Positions 25,571-34,402 of a stretch of DNA of 43,635 bases are shown piece after piece. The stretch covers positions 1-43,635 of the forward strand of contig JAUILH010000018.1 in the NCBI GenBank assembly GCA_030433115.1, written 5' to 3'. How positions within the stretch are numbered: the stretch's first letter is position 1; every line of letters begins with the position of its first letter. The notes below the pieces were generated by a model. It saw nothing but the letters and a program-made list of their open reading frames with translations, was not told the DNA's origin and ran no database searches. The position numbers and the translations under genes were made by a program. This DNA comes from Bacteroidia bacterium (lineage in GTDB: Bacteria > Bacteroidota > Bacteroidia > Flavobacteriales_D > JAUILH01).

Positions 25571-27028
25571 ATGAATGAGATTGACACACTTGGAGGCCTC
25601 AAGAAGGCAGGATACACAAGCAAATCAATTAAAGATGAATTGCGTGACAACTTAATAAAGAATTTACGGGAAGGTGTAAATAGTTTTGAGGGAATTCACG
25701 GATATGATAAGACCGTTATACCGCAAATTGAACGCGCCATCTTGTCCAAGCACAATATCAATTTGTTGGGCCTGAGAGGTCAGGCAAAAACACGTTTAGC
25801 TCGATTAATGGTTGGACTGCTAGATGAGTATATTCCTGTTATTACAGGTTCGGATATCAATGATGACCCTGTGAATCCAATTAGTCGATTTGGTCAGGAA
25901 ACGGTAAAAGAGTTGGGGGATAAGACACCAATTTCATGGCTCCATAGAAATGATCGATTTTTTGAAAAACTGGCGACACCAGATGTGTCTGTTTCTGATT
26001 TAATTGGTGATATAGATCCTATAAAGGCGTCCAATTTAAAATTAAGTTACGCAGATGAACGCGTGATCCATTTTGGAATGATTCCAAGAGCCAATAGGAG
26101 CATTTTTGTGATCAATGAGTTGCCAGATTTGCAAGCCAGAATTCAAGTGAGTTTGTTTAATATGCTTCAGGAAGGAGATGTTCAAATTAGAGGGTTTAAG
26201 ATTAGAATGCCTTTGGACTTGCAGTTTGTTTTTACAGCGAACCCTGAGGATTATACTAATAGAGGGAGTATTGTGACCCCGCTCAAAGATAGAATTGGCA
26301 GCCAGATATTAACCCATTATCCTGAGACCATAGATGTGGCCAAAACCATCACTGCCCAGGAAGTTTCCAAACGCGAAAGCCGCTTGGTTGATGTATATGT
26401 TCCAGAGCTGGCAAAGGACCTGATAGAACAATTGGCCTTTGAAGCCAGGAAAAGCGAATATATTGACCATAAAAGTGGCATTTCTGCAAGAATGAGTATC
26501 AGCGCCTACGAAAATATGATAAGTGCTGCAGAGAGAAGAGCTCTATTGGTTAATGAGGATAAAACCACAGTTAGATTCAGCGATTTAATGGGTTTAATCC
26601 CCGCGCTGACGGGAAAAATGGAATTGGTGTATGAAGGGGAGCAGGAAGGTGCAGAGTTTGTAGCTAAAGTTCTGATCTCGTCTGCTACAAAGACACTTTT
26701 TCCGGAGTATTATCCCAAAATAGAAAAGCTTGAAAAGGAAGATGAAAAAACACCATATACCAGTTTATTGGAATGGTTCTTCGAAAAAGGCGCTTTTGAG
26801 TTAGAGGACAACGTTACCAATGAACTCTACAAGAATCAACTCATGGAAATTGATCCATTGGTGCGTTTGGTTAATGAATATCAGGATCACATTCCGGATT
26901 CTGATAAACTATTTCATATGGAGTTTATTCTGTGGGCACTTGTAGAGCACAACAAGTTAAGTAAGCATGCATTTTCAGAAGGTCTTAGTTTTAATGATTT
27001 GTACTCAAATTATCTTAAAGGGATATGA
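25571..27028 (+). CDS. MoxR / Mg-chelatase subunit I-like AAA+ ATPase
   Basis: 485 residues, cytosolic. The N-terminal helical region leads to Walker A GLRGQAKT (67-74). The Walker B position reads SIFVINELPDL, so N182-E183 replaces the usual D-E; I recall this Asn as normal in the branch containing the Rv0958-like ATPases. Then come the helix-2 insert (VQIRGFKIRMPLDLQFVFT), sensor 1 at N224 in TANPEDY and the Arg finger R241 in LKDRIG. The C-terminal half is helical and holds the lid and a family-specific extension. The protein should form a hexamer and work with the VWA protein translated just upstream to remodel or insert metal into a target. It ends 6 nt from the stop of the convergent SpoIIE gene. 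Confidence 0.88.
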   Translation: MNEIDTLGGLKKAGYTSKSIKDELRDNLIKNLREGVNSFEGIHGYDKTVIPQIERAILSKHNINLLGLRGQAKTRLARLMVGLLDEYIPVITGSDINDDPVNPISRFGQETVKELGDKTPISWLHRNDRFFEKLATPDVSVSDLIGDIDPIKASNLKLSYADERVIHFGMIPRANRSIFVINELPDLQARIQVSLFNMLQEGDVQIRGFKIRMPLDLQFVFTANPEDYTNRGSIVTPLKDRIGSQILTHYPETIDVAKTITAQEVSKRESRLVDVYVPELAKDLIEQLAFEARKSEYIDHKSGISARMSISAYENMISAAERRALLVNEDKTTVRFSDLMGLIPALTGKMELVYEGEQEGAEFVAKVLISSATKTLFPEYYPKIEKLEKEDEKTPYTSLLEWFFEKGAFELEDNVTNELYKNQLMEIDPLVRLVNEYQDHIPDSDKLFHMEFILWALVEHNKLSKHAFSEGLSFNDLYSNYLKGI

Positions 27029-27034
27029 GCATTA

Positions 27035-29548
27035 CTAAATACGGACACCAATAACACAAACATCATCTAGCTGCTCAAAATTTCCTTTCCATTTTTCAAA
27101 AGCTTCATCAATGAGGTCTTTTTGGTGTTCAATGGTCTCATTTTGAATGGACAGAAGTAATTTTTTGAAACTCGCGGCTTTAAATTTCTTTCCTTTGACT
27201 CCCCCAAACTGGTCTGCATAGCCGTCCGAGAAGATGTAGAATGAATCACCTTCAATGAGTTCTATGGTATGAGTAGGAAAAGGTGTGGGGTCCCCATATT
27301 TTCCAATGGGTTGTTTGTGTGCTTTCACTTCAATAAAAGTATAGCCGTCTCCCTCTTCAACTTTAAGCTTATTGGAGGTTTCATCGCCGAACTGTGCTTT
27401 GATTTCTTCCACATCAGAACCTCCTTTTGCGCTATGCGGTCTAATGATCCAAATCGGATTGTGCGCACCTGCGTATTTCAATATGTAGGAATGAGGACTT
27501 TTCGCATTTCTAAGCTCATTTCCCGCTTTGTACGGCGATAGAGAAACCAAAGCCACATCCATACCGTCTTTGACCTCTTCTTCCGACTTTTCAAATTCAG
27601 ATATAACAATCTCTCTGGTTTTATCTAGAATTTGTCCTGGCTCAGTCAAACCGTATTCTCTTACGGACCTATTCAAACCGTTATTACATACTACGCTTAC
27701 CATGGCACCTGGTACGCCATGACCAGTACAATCTGCAGCAGCAAACAAGACCGCATTTTTAGTGGTTCCATTGGCGTCTGAAACTTCAGTGAATGATTCC
27801 ATCCAATAAAAATCGCCGGCTACAATGTCTTTGGGTTTGTAGAGTACAAATGAGTTTGCTAAATGTTCTTTCACCAGTTTATCTGGTGGTAAAATGGCAC
27901 TTTGAATGCGTTTAGCATAGTTGATAGAATCTAAAATCTCCGTGTTTTTCTCTTCAAGTTGGTCGTAAGCTTCATCTACTTTTTGTTTTTGTTCCTCAAC
28001 AACTGCTTTTTGTTCACGGACAAGCCTTAAAGACTTCACGACCATGTAAACAAAAAACAAAACAACCGCCATAATGGCAATTCCAAAATAAATGATGATC
28101 TCGTTTCTTTTACTACTGGCTTCCGCTTCTTTTTTTTCAGCCCTTTCCTTCGCCAATTGGGCGTCTTGATCGCGCAAAAGAGCTAAAGCCTGAATACTGT
28201 CTGCCGCCGCCTGCTGTTCGTATTGATGTCTAAATTCTTGTTGAATGGTCGCTTTTTGGTTCTCCTTAGAGAGAATACTATCTCTGCTTTCAATGTATTG
28301 TTCATACATTTCCAGAGCATCATCCGACCGCCCCATCTTTTTGTAAACTTCCCACAAAAACTTAGAACCAGTCTCAATTAAAGCGATTGACCCCCTTTCT
28401 TTTGCTGCTCCTAAGGCCGTTTCAATTTCCTGAGATCCATTAATCGGGTCACCCATTAAATGGAGGATATAGCCATAGTTCATTTTGGTGGAAATGGCTG
28501 AATTACTCGATTTGCTCTCCAATGCCAGACTTTTTTCAAAATACTCTTTGGCCTTTGGGTAGTCTTTTCTGGCTTGATAAATTGTTCCGAGATTGTTGTA
28601 CCCAACTGATAACAGTTGATTGTTTCCAATTTCCTGAGCGAGCTGGATCATCTCTTCAAAGTAGGGAATTGCCTGGTCGTAGTCTCCGTTTTTTTGATGA
28701 AGAGCTCCAATGTTGTTGAGGGTATTTGATACACTTTGTACAGCGCCACTTTCTTTGTGGATTTCTAATGCCTTTAAAAAATAAGTTGTAGCGAGAGAGT
28801 CGTTTTCTTGTTGAGCGTTGACAAGCCCTAGTTGGTTATAAATGCCGGCTATGCCATCCTTGTCGTCGATTTCCTCAAAGATTTTCAGACCCTCATTATA
28901 GAGCTTGATTGCTGTGGCTAAATCACCCTGGGTTTCATAAACCCCTCCGATATTCGACAAAGAAATGGCGATCCCTTCCTGATCCTCTATTTCTTTCCTT
29001 AGCTCTAAGCATTCCTGATGGTATTTAAGCGATTTTTCAAGTTCGCCTTTATTTTGGTAGAGGCTGGCAATATTGCTCAATGAATAGGTGATGCCAATGG
29101 TTAAATCCAGACTTTTACACAAATCCAGGCATTCATGTAGGTAGTGCAAGGCAGAGTCAACCTGCCCCATGTTTTGATAAGTGAACCCAATGTTATTAAG
29201 GCATTGTGCCAGGGCTTCTTTGTTATCAGCCTCCTTTTGAATCGCATAGCTTTTCTTGTAATAGTGAAGCGATGAATCCATGCGTCCTATATATCCAAAA
29301 ACCCCGCCAATAGAGATGTAAGTATTCGCAAGGTCTTGGTCAAGACCCTTCATTTTTGCGAATTGGGCTCTAAGCTTATTGTAGTAAATGGAGCTATCCG
29401 GTTTGGATTGTGATGCCAGTGCTGATATGGCTTTTATTCGGCTGCTATCTGCTGCTTGTTCATTTGCCCAAACGGATAATAGAGAGTCGCGATTTTGAGA
29501 CCAAAGTCCCAAAGGAATGAATATCAATATACAAAGAAGTGATTTCAA
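27035..29548 (-). CDS. TPR / transmembrane / SpoIIE-type phosphatase with an insert in the catalytic domain
   Basis: 837 residues from a TTG start: an in-frame stop lies 12 nt upstream, and the signal peptide (KSLLCILIFIPLGLWSQ) begins at once. About nine TPR units follow (for example NNIGFTYQNMGQVDSALHYL and SNIGGVYETQGDLATAIKLY). One membrane helix (IIIYFGIAIMAVVLFFVYMVV), a coiled coil and a SpoIIE domain with intact motifs come next (AGDFYWMES, AAADCTGHGVPGAMVS, IFSDGYADQFGG, QLDDVCVIG). Relative to the neighbouring paralogue it has about 35 extra residues between IWIIRPHS and KAHKQPIG, plus a shorter insert after WMES. From the membrane helix onward it is nearly identical to the gene at 29679. 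Target unknown. Confidence 0.88.
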   Translation of the reverse strand: MKSLLCILIFIPLGLWSQNRDSLLSVWANEQAADSSRIKAISALASQSKPDSSIYYNKLRAQFAKMKGLDQDLANTYISIGGVFGYIGRMDSSLHYYKKSYAIQKEADNKEALAQCLNNIGFTYQNMGQVDSALHYLHECLDLCKSLDLTIGITYSLSNIASLYQNKGELEKSLKYHQECLELRKEIEDQEGIAISLSNIGGVYETQGDLATAIKLYNEGLKIFEEIDDKDGIAGIYNQLGLVNAQQENDSLATTYFLKALEIHKESGAVQSVSNTLNNIGALHQKNGDYDQAIPYFEEMIQLAQEIGNNQLLSVGYNNLGTIYQARKDYPKAKEYFEKSLALESKSSNSAISTKMNYGYILHLMGDPINGSQEIETALGAAKERGSIALIETGSKFLWEVYKKMGRSDDALEMYEQYIESRDSILSKENQKATIQQEFRHQYEQQAAADSIQALALLRDQDAQLAKERAEKKEAEASSKRNEIIIYFGIAIMAVVLFFVYMVVKSLRLVREQKAVVEEQKQKVDEAYDQLEEKNTEILDSINYAKRIQSAILPPDKLVKEHLANSFVLYKPKDIVAGDFYWMESFTEVSDANGTTKNAVLFAAADCTGHGVPGAMVSVVCNNGLNRSVREYGLTEPGQILDKTREIVISEFEKSEEEVKDGMDVALVSLSPYKAGNELRNAKSPHSYILKYAGAHNPIWIIRPHSAKGGSDVEEIKAQFGDETSNKLKVEEGDGYTFIEVKAHKQPIGKYGDPTPFPTHTIELIEGDSFYIFSDGYADQFGGVKGKKFKAASFKKLLLSIQNETIEHQKDLIDEAFEKWKGNFEQLDDVCVIGVRI

Positions 29549-29555
29549 GGCAACC

Positions 29556-29563
29556 CAAAGTTA
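29556..29563 (-). promoter_or_regulatory. Possible -7 box upstream of the 27035 SpoIIE gene
   Basis: TAACTTTG on the minus strand is an exact TAnnTTTG match, ending 7 nt before the TTG start. That would give an almost leaderless mRNA, so the assignment is tentative. Confidence 0.3.
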
Positions 29564-29642
29564 TATTTTTTGTCTGAAAACTGCTGATATCCAGTTAAAA
29601 TATGCCGATGGTTCCACAATTATAAACGAAATAAAGAGTGCC

Positions 29643-29671
29643 TCCGCCAACGCTTGGGCTGAAGCTATAGC
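29643..29671. repeat. Diverged relative of the dispersed GGAGCTCC-type repeat
   Basis: GCTTGGGCTGAAGCTATAGC (29652-29671) resembles 22143-22164 with gaps. On the minus strand TCCTGCGCTA followed by GCTTCAGC recalls 1271-1300. It begins 8 nt downstream of the stop codon of the 29679 gene. Confidence 0.35.
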
Positions 29672-29678
29672 GCAGGAC

Positions 29679-31853
29679 CTACACGCGGACTCCTATAACA
29701 CAAACATCATCTAACTGCTCTAAAGATCCTTTCCAGTTTTCAAAAGCCTGATCGATCAATTCTTTCTGCCGTTCTAGGGGGTCATTTTGGATAGACAACA
29801 GCAATTTTTTGAAGTTGGCTGCTTTAAACTTTTTGCCTTTTGCACCACCAAATTGATCAGCAAAACCATCAGAGAAAATGTAAAATGTGTCGCCTTCATT
29901 GAGCTCTATGGTATGTGTGGGGTAGGGTGATGGTTCAGTATATTTGCCGATCGGTTGCTTATGTGCCTTAATTTCTTCGACTTCCTCTGTTCCTTTACGA
30001 ATTATCCAAAGCGGGTTGTGTGCGCCAGCGTATTTGACTGTCCTTCCTTGCAAATAGCACAAAGCCACATCCATTCCGTCTTTAACTTCCTCTTCGGACT
30101 TTTCGAACTCAGAAATGACGATCTCTCTTGTTTTGTCCAGAATCTCGCCTGGCTCTGTCAAACCGTACTCCCTTACGGACCTGTTCAAACCGTTATTACA
30201 TACGACACTTACCATGGCGCCTGGAACGCCATGACCGGTACAATCTGCAGCAGCAAATAGAATTAGTGGAGGGGCATTTTGGGTGATGGGTTCCATCCAG
30301 TAAAAATCACCGGCTACAATGTCTTTGGGTTTGTAGAGCACAAAGCTGTTGTGTAGGTATTCTTTCACTAGCTTATCTGGTGGCAGTATGGCACTTTGGA
30401 TGCGTTTGGCGTAGTTTATGGAATCGAGAATTTCTGTGTTTTTCTCTTCCAATTGACCATAGGCCTCATCTACTTTCGCCTTTTGTATTTCAACCACCGC
30501 TTTTTGCTCTCTGACCAATCTAAGAGACTTTAAAACCATGTACACAAAAAACAGTATGACTGCTATAATGGCAATGCCGAAATAAATGATAATTTGATTC
30601 CTTTTACTAGAAGCCTCAGCCTCTCTTTTATCTGCTTTTTCTTTGGCAAGTCGAGCCTCCTGATTTCGTAAGGCAGCAAGGGTTTGAATACTGTCTTTAG
30701 CAGCTTGTTGTTCGTACTGATACTGATATTCCTGACGAATAATTGCTTTTTGATTTTCTTCTGAATCCAAACTGTCTCTGGCTGAGATGTATTCTTCGTA
30801 TAGCTTAAGTGCCTGTTGATGATTTCCCTGTTTTTTGTACAGTTCAGACAAAGCTTTGGCTGATACCTCTATTGATTTCAGCGCATCTGTTTCCTTACTA
30901 ATCTTTAGTGATCGCTCATAAAAATCTATAGCAAGCTTAATTTTTCCTTGATAATCATATAAGCTGCCTATATTGAAGAGCGTGATGGCAATGTCATTTT
31001 TTTCTCCTACTCTCTCTTCAATTCTTAAACTTCTATAATAAAAATCCAAAGCCAAATCATCATCTCCTTGTTCTGAATAGACATTCGCAAGGTTTGATAG
31101 AGACAGAGATAAACCTATCGAGTCGTTAATTTCAATATTTAATTCGCGACTTCTGTCTAAGTATTCAATTGCCTTTGGGTAATTTTTTTGTGCAAAATAT
31201 GTGTTGCCAATATTATTTAAGGAGTATGCGATTTCATTTTTATTTCCAATTTCTTGACGTAAGCTCAGGCTTTGTTTGTAATATTCAACTGCCTTTGAGT
31301 AGCTCTCATTATTATAATGAATGAGACCAATATTGTTTAAAGCAGCGGCAATACCTTTATTATTTTTAAGCTTTTCCTGTACTTTCAAGCTGTTGCCAAA
31401 ATATTCGATTGCCTTAGAATAATCACCTTGATACTTATATATAACTCCAATGTTGTTATAGGTATTTGCGAGACCTTTTTCGTCTTTAATTTTTTTTCGA
31501 ATAGCAATGGCTTCTTCGTAATGCCTGATAGCTTTGATAAAGTCACTTTCTAAATAATAAATGATCCCAAGATTGTGCTTTGCGGAGGCTCTGGCATAAA
31601 GAAAAGTCAATTCTGTCTTTTCATTAAGCCCTTTTTTCAGATTTAAGAGACAAAGACTGTCAACTTTTTGATTAGTAGAAATATTAAGATTGGGAAAAGC
31701 AATGTCTTCTAACGCCAACCAAGAGATTACAATCGTAGTGTCGTGCTTGCTAGATGCAATCTCTTGTTTTATCGAATCAATTTGGGTTTCTTGTTCAGGA
31801 GTACGTTGCGCAATTGAACTTGTAAAAAAAGCCAACACAAAACCTATGGACAT
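29679..31853 (-). CDS. TPR / transmembrane / SpoIIE-type phosphatase
   Basis: 724 residues from the ATG at 31853. The frame extends to a TTG at 31874, but that codon lies inside a TAGATTTG promoter box, so the later start is preferred. A signal peptide (SIGFVLAFFTSSIAQ) is followed by a TPR array rich in NNIG and LSNLANVY motifs with KAIEYF/KAVEYYKQSL helices, about eight units. Then come a membrane helix (IIIYFGIAIIAVILFFVYMVL), a coiled coil and SpoIIE with all metal motifs (AGDFYWMEP, AAADCTGHGVPGAMVS, IFSDGFADQFGG, QLDDVCVIG). It is a tandem paralogue of the gene at 27035: membrane and phosphatase parts are almost the same, while the TPR halves have diverged. Confidence 0.9.
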   Translation of the reverse strand: MSIGFVLAFFTSSIAQRTPEQETQIDSIKQEIASSKHDTTIVISWLALEDIAFPNLNISTNQKVDSLCLLNLKKGLNEKTELTFLYARASAKHNLGIIYYLESDFIKAIRHYEEAIAIRKKIKDEKGLANTYNNIGVIYKYQGDYSKAIEYFGNSLKVQEKLKNNKGIAAALNNIGLIHYNNESYSKAVEYYKQSLSLRQEIGNKNEIAYSLNNIGNTYFAQKNYPKAIEYLDRSRELNIEINDSIGLSLSLSNLANVYSEQGDDDLALDFYYRSLRIEERVGEKNDIAITLFNIGSLYDYQGKIKLAIDFYERSLKISKETDALKSIEVSAKALSELYKKQGNHQQALKLYEEYISARDSLDSEENQKAIIRQEYQYQYEQQAAKDSIQTLAALRNQEARLAKEKADKREAEASSKRNQIIIYFGIAIIAVILFFVYMVLKSLRLVREQKAVVEIQKAKVDEAYGQLEEKNTEILDSINYAKRIQSAILPPDKLVKEYLHNSFVLYKPKDIVAGDFYWMEPITQNAPPLILFAAADCTGHGVPGAMVSVVCNNGLNRSVREYGLTEPGEILDKTREIVISEFEKSEEEVKDGMDVALCYLQGRTVKYAGAHNPLWIIRKGTEEVEEIKAHKQPIGKYTEPSPYPTHTIELNEGDTFYIFSDGFADQFGGAKGKKFKAANFKKLLLSIQNDPLERQKELIDQAFENWKGSLEQLDDVCVIGVRV

Positions 31854-31871
31854 CAAAAATCTCACAGTACC

Positions 31872-31879
31872 CAAATCTA
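31872..31879 (-). promoter_or_regulatory. -7 promoter box for the 29679 SpoIIE gene
   Basis: TAGATTTG on the minus strand is an exact TAnnTTTG match whose last base is 18 nt before the ATG at 31853. It overlaps the earlier TTG codon and argues against that start. Confidence 0.45.
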
Positions 31880-31934
31880 AGAAAATTAAACCAGCGACTT
31901 ATATAAACACTTCACTCATACCACAAACCGCTAC

Positions 31935-31993
31935 TCAGAGGAGGCACGACTTCTGATTACAATCAACGGACTCTTTCGTCGTGCCTCCTCTGA
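31935..31993. repeat. 16-bp perfect inverted repeat, related to the purD-side repeat
   Basis: TCAGAGGAGGCACGAC (31935-31950) and GTCGTGCCTCCTCTGA (31978-31993) are exact inverse complements around a 27-nt spacer. TCTGATTA recurs in the spacer and just after the right arm. The arm differs by one base from CAGAGGAGGTACGAC at 1563-1577. No T-run follows on either side. Confidence 0.85.
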
Positions 31994-32053
31994 TTAACAA
32001 TTAGTTCGGGGGTGTAGTTGTTCCCTCTGAGCAGTGATTCAATAAGTATCGGG

Positions 32054-33817
32054 TTACGCCTCAGTCCTCTCTGCTGTAGAATTCAAAAACAGTTCCTTCA
32101 TCTGCTCGCCATCAATTGGTGCTGGCGCATCAATCATCACGTCTCTACCACTGTTGTTTTTAGGAAAAGCAATGAAATCCCGGATGGACTCTTGTCCAGC
32201 CAATGTCGCACAGAGTCTATCGAAACCAAAGGCAATCCCACCATGCGGAGGCGCACCATATTCAAAGGCATCCATTAAGAAACCAAATTGGGCTTTGGCT
32301 TCTTCCGGTGTAAATCCAAGCAGGTCAAACATCCGGGCCTGCAATGCTTTGTCGTGAATACGAATAGAGCCTCCACCAATCTCAACCCCATTAATTACCA
32401 AATCGTAAGCATTGGCTCTGACTTCCCCTGGTGCACTTTCTAGCTTGTCGAAATCTTCTGCCTTTGGAGAAGTAAACGGGTGGTGCATAGCATGGTAACG
32501 TTCGCTGTCTTCATCCCATTCCAATAACGGGAAGTCAACAACCCATAGCGGCTTATAGTCAGCCGGATTTCGCAAACCTAACTCGCTGCCCATGTGCAAT
32601 CTTAGTTCGTTCATTTGCTTTCTGGTGGCATCTAAATCTCCGCTCAAAACCAAGATCAAATCACCTGCTTTTGCATCAGCTAAATCTGCCCACGCTTTTA
32701 AATCTTCTTGAGAGTAGAATTTATCTACAGATGACTTGAATGTGCCGTCCTCATTGCACTTCACGTACACCATGCCTTTTGCGCCTACTTGCGGACGTTT
32801 TACAAAGTCGGTCAATTTATCTAATTGCTTTCTGGTATATGTCGCGGCTTGTTCGGCAACAATTCCTAATACAATTTCTGCACTGTCGAACACATTAAAA
32901 CCCTTATTTTGGGCCACAGAGTTGAGGTTCTTAAACTCCATTCCGAAACGCACATCTGGTTTGTCGGAACCATATTTTTCCATGGCTTCCACATAGTCCA
33001 TTCTTGGGAAGTTGTCCAGCTCTACATTCAAAATGGTCTTGAAAAGTGACTTGGTAAGTCCTTCAAAGGTGTTCAAGACATCTTCTTGTTCCACAAAAGC
33101 CATTTCACAGTCTATCTGGGTAAACTCTGGCTGACGGTCGGCCCTCAAATCTTCATCCCTAAAACACTTTACAATTTGATAGTATCGATCGTAACCACTT
33201 ACCATCAATAACTGCTTAAAAGTTTGTGGTGACTGTGGCAACGCGTAAAATTCACCCGGATTCATGCGACTTGGCACCACAAAATCACGAGCGCCTTCTG
33301 GTGTTGATTTAATCAAATAAGGGGTTTCAACTTCCAAAAAGTTGATGCTATCCATGTACTTTCTGGTTTCAATTGACAGCTTATGTCTCAACTCTAAATT
33401 TTTTCTAACCGGATTTCTTCTCAAGTCCAAATAGCGGTATTGCATGCGCAATTCTTCTCCCCCGTCTGTCTCATCTTCAATGGTAAATGGTGGGGTTTTA
33501 GCTCCGTTCAATATTTTAATTTCAGACACCACAATTTCAATGTCGCCCGTTGGAATGTCCGGATTCTTAGAATGTCTTTCAACCACTTCTCCTGTTACTT
33601 GCAATACAAACTCACGACCAATGCCTTTGAGCGTAGTCAGAATCTCATCACGCACTCTGCCAGTTTCGCCAACGATTTGGGTCATACCATACCGATCTCG
33701 CACGTCAATCCATACAATCGGTCCTTTGTCTCTGATGGTTTGTGCCCATCCGGCAATGCTCACTGTTTCTCCTATATTGTTGGCGTTCAATTCGCCGCAA
33801 GTGTGTGTTCTGTACAT
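32054..33817 (-). CDS. aspS: Aspartate--tRNA ligase
   Basis: 587 residues, the normal length of the bacterial enzyme. It charges tRNA-Asp with aspartate. The N-terminal OB anticodon-binding domain ([20 protein letters not shown] to about 105) is followed by class II motif 1 (about 140-170), the flipping-loop and active-site segment [13 protein letters not shown], and [10 protein letters not shown] with motif 2 just before it ([17 protein letters not shown]). A bacterial GAD insertion domain (about 290-410) comes next, then HHPFTSP and motif 3 [18 protein letters not shown] start at 33817; the gene is divergent from bactofilin. A TAAATTCG box (33844-33837) could be its -7 element. Whether it is discriminating or also charges tRNA-Asn cannot be told here. 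Confidence 0.97.
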   Translation of the reverse strand: MYRTHTCGELNANNIGETVSIAGWAQTIRDKGPIVWIDVRDRYGMTQIVGETGRVRDEILTTLKGIGREFVLQVTGEVVERHSKNPDIPTGDIEIVVSEIKILNGAKTPPFTIEDETDGGEELRMQYRYLDLRRNPVRKNLELRHKLSIETRKYMDSINFLEVETPYLIKSTPEGARDFVVPSRMNPGEFYALPQSPQTFKQLLMVSGYDRYYQIVKCFRDEDLRADRQPEFTQIDCEMAFVEQEDVLNTFEGLTKSLFKTILNVELDNFPRMDYVEAMEKYGSDKPDVRFGMEFKNLNSVAQNKGFNVFDSAEIVLGIVAEQAATYTRKQLDKLTDFVKRPQVGAKGMVYVKCNEDGTFKSSVDKFYSQEDLKAWADLADAKAGDLILVLSGDLDATRKQMNELRLHMGSELGLRNPADYKPLWVVDFPLLEWDEDSERYHAMHHPFTSPKAEDFDKLESAPGEVRANAYDLVINGVEIGGGSIRIHDKALQARMFDLLGFTPEEAKAQFGFLMDAFEYGAPPHGGIAFGFDRLCATLAGQESIRDFIAFPKNNSGRDVMIDAPAPIDGEQMKELFLNSTAERTEA

Positions 33818-33878
33818 GTGATTTCAATTTCGACTGCGAATTTATGGATTTAAGTAGAATTGAGCTCTGTTTCAGGAC

Positions 33879-33909
33879 TTGTTTTGAACACTCTTTTGAC
33901 CTATCTTTG
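33879..33909 (+). promoter_or_regulatory. Promoter of the bactofilin-ATP synthase region
   Basis: TTG (33879-33881), 20 nt, then TATCTTTG (33902-33909), an exact TAnnTTTG -7 box. Transcription would begin near 33915, which excludes the earlier in-frame ATG at 33860 and supports the start at 33926. Confidence 0.6.
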
Positions 33910-33925
33910 TAAAAAAGGTCAAAAT

Positions 33926-34402
33926 ATGTTCAAAGGAAACAACAACGGAGGCACAACGCGATCTGCGGATGTGAATTCACCAGACAGACTGAATAGAATC
34001 GTTGAAGGAACCAGCATTCAAGGAGACATCAAAAGCGATAGTAATATTAGAATTGATGGGAAATTGATGGGAACCATCACTACCAGAGGTCGTGTGGTGA
34101 TTGGTAAAACTGGACATATTGAGGGTGAAATCATCTGCCAGAATGCCGATATTGAAGGTACTTTAGTTGGAAAAATTACTGTAGACCAGGTGCTGGCTTT
34201 AAAATCCACAGCCAAACTAAAAGGGGATATTCTCACCGGTAAGTTGGCGATCGAACCTGGCGCCAATTTCTCTGGATCTTGTAACATGGGTGGTGGAACC
34301 AAAACTATTCAGAGCAAACCACAAGCTCAATCTAAGTTAGAAGAAAACGCCTCTGCTAAAGTTGCAGACGACACGAGAAAAAAGGCAGAAGTCGTTGGCT
34401 AA
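33926..34402 (+). CDS. Bactofilin (polymer-forming cytoskeletal protein)
   Basis: 158 residues from MFKGNNNGGTT. The frame is open from 33860, but those 22 residues would be encoded by the promoter itself. After a disordered N-terminus the bactofilin beta-helix core spans about 20-120, with the characteristic RIVEGTSIQGDIKSDSNIRI, DGKLMGTITTRGRVVIGKTG and IEGEIICQNADIEGTLVGKI steps. A Ser/Lys/Gln-rich tail follows. Bactofilins polymerise without nucleotide and act as membrane-associated scaffolds for shape or localisation. The gene precedes the F1Fo cluster and its stop overlaps the start of the atpZ-like gene, so it is part of the same transcript. Confidence 0.92.
   Translation: MFKGNNNGGTTRSADVNSPDRLNRIVEGTSIQGDIKSDSNIRIDGKLMGTITTRGRVVIGKTGHIEGEIICQNADIEGTLVGKITVDQVLALKSTAKLKGDILTGKLAIEPGANFSGSCNMGGGTKTIQSKPQAQSKLEENASAKVADDTRKKAEVVG

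Noticed and set aside
31935-31993. Inverted repeat as a transcription terminator of aspS or the SpoIIE gene
   Set aside because: The loop is 27 nt, no T-run follows on either strand, and it lies upstream of the 29679 gene and downstream of aspS at a distance; the repeat-family explanation fits better.
33440-33853. Two overlapping plus-strand frames of 125-137 codons
   Set aside because: Both are antisense to the N-terminal part of aspS, whose motifs are unambiguous.
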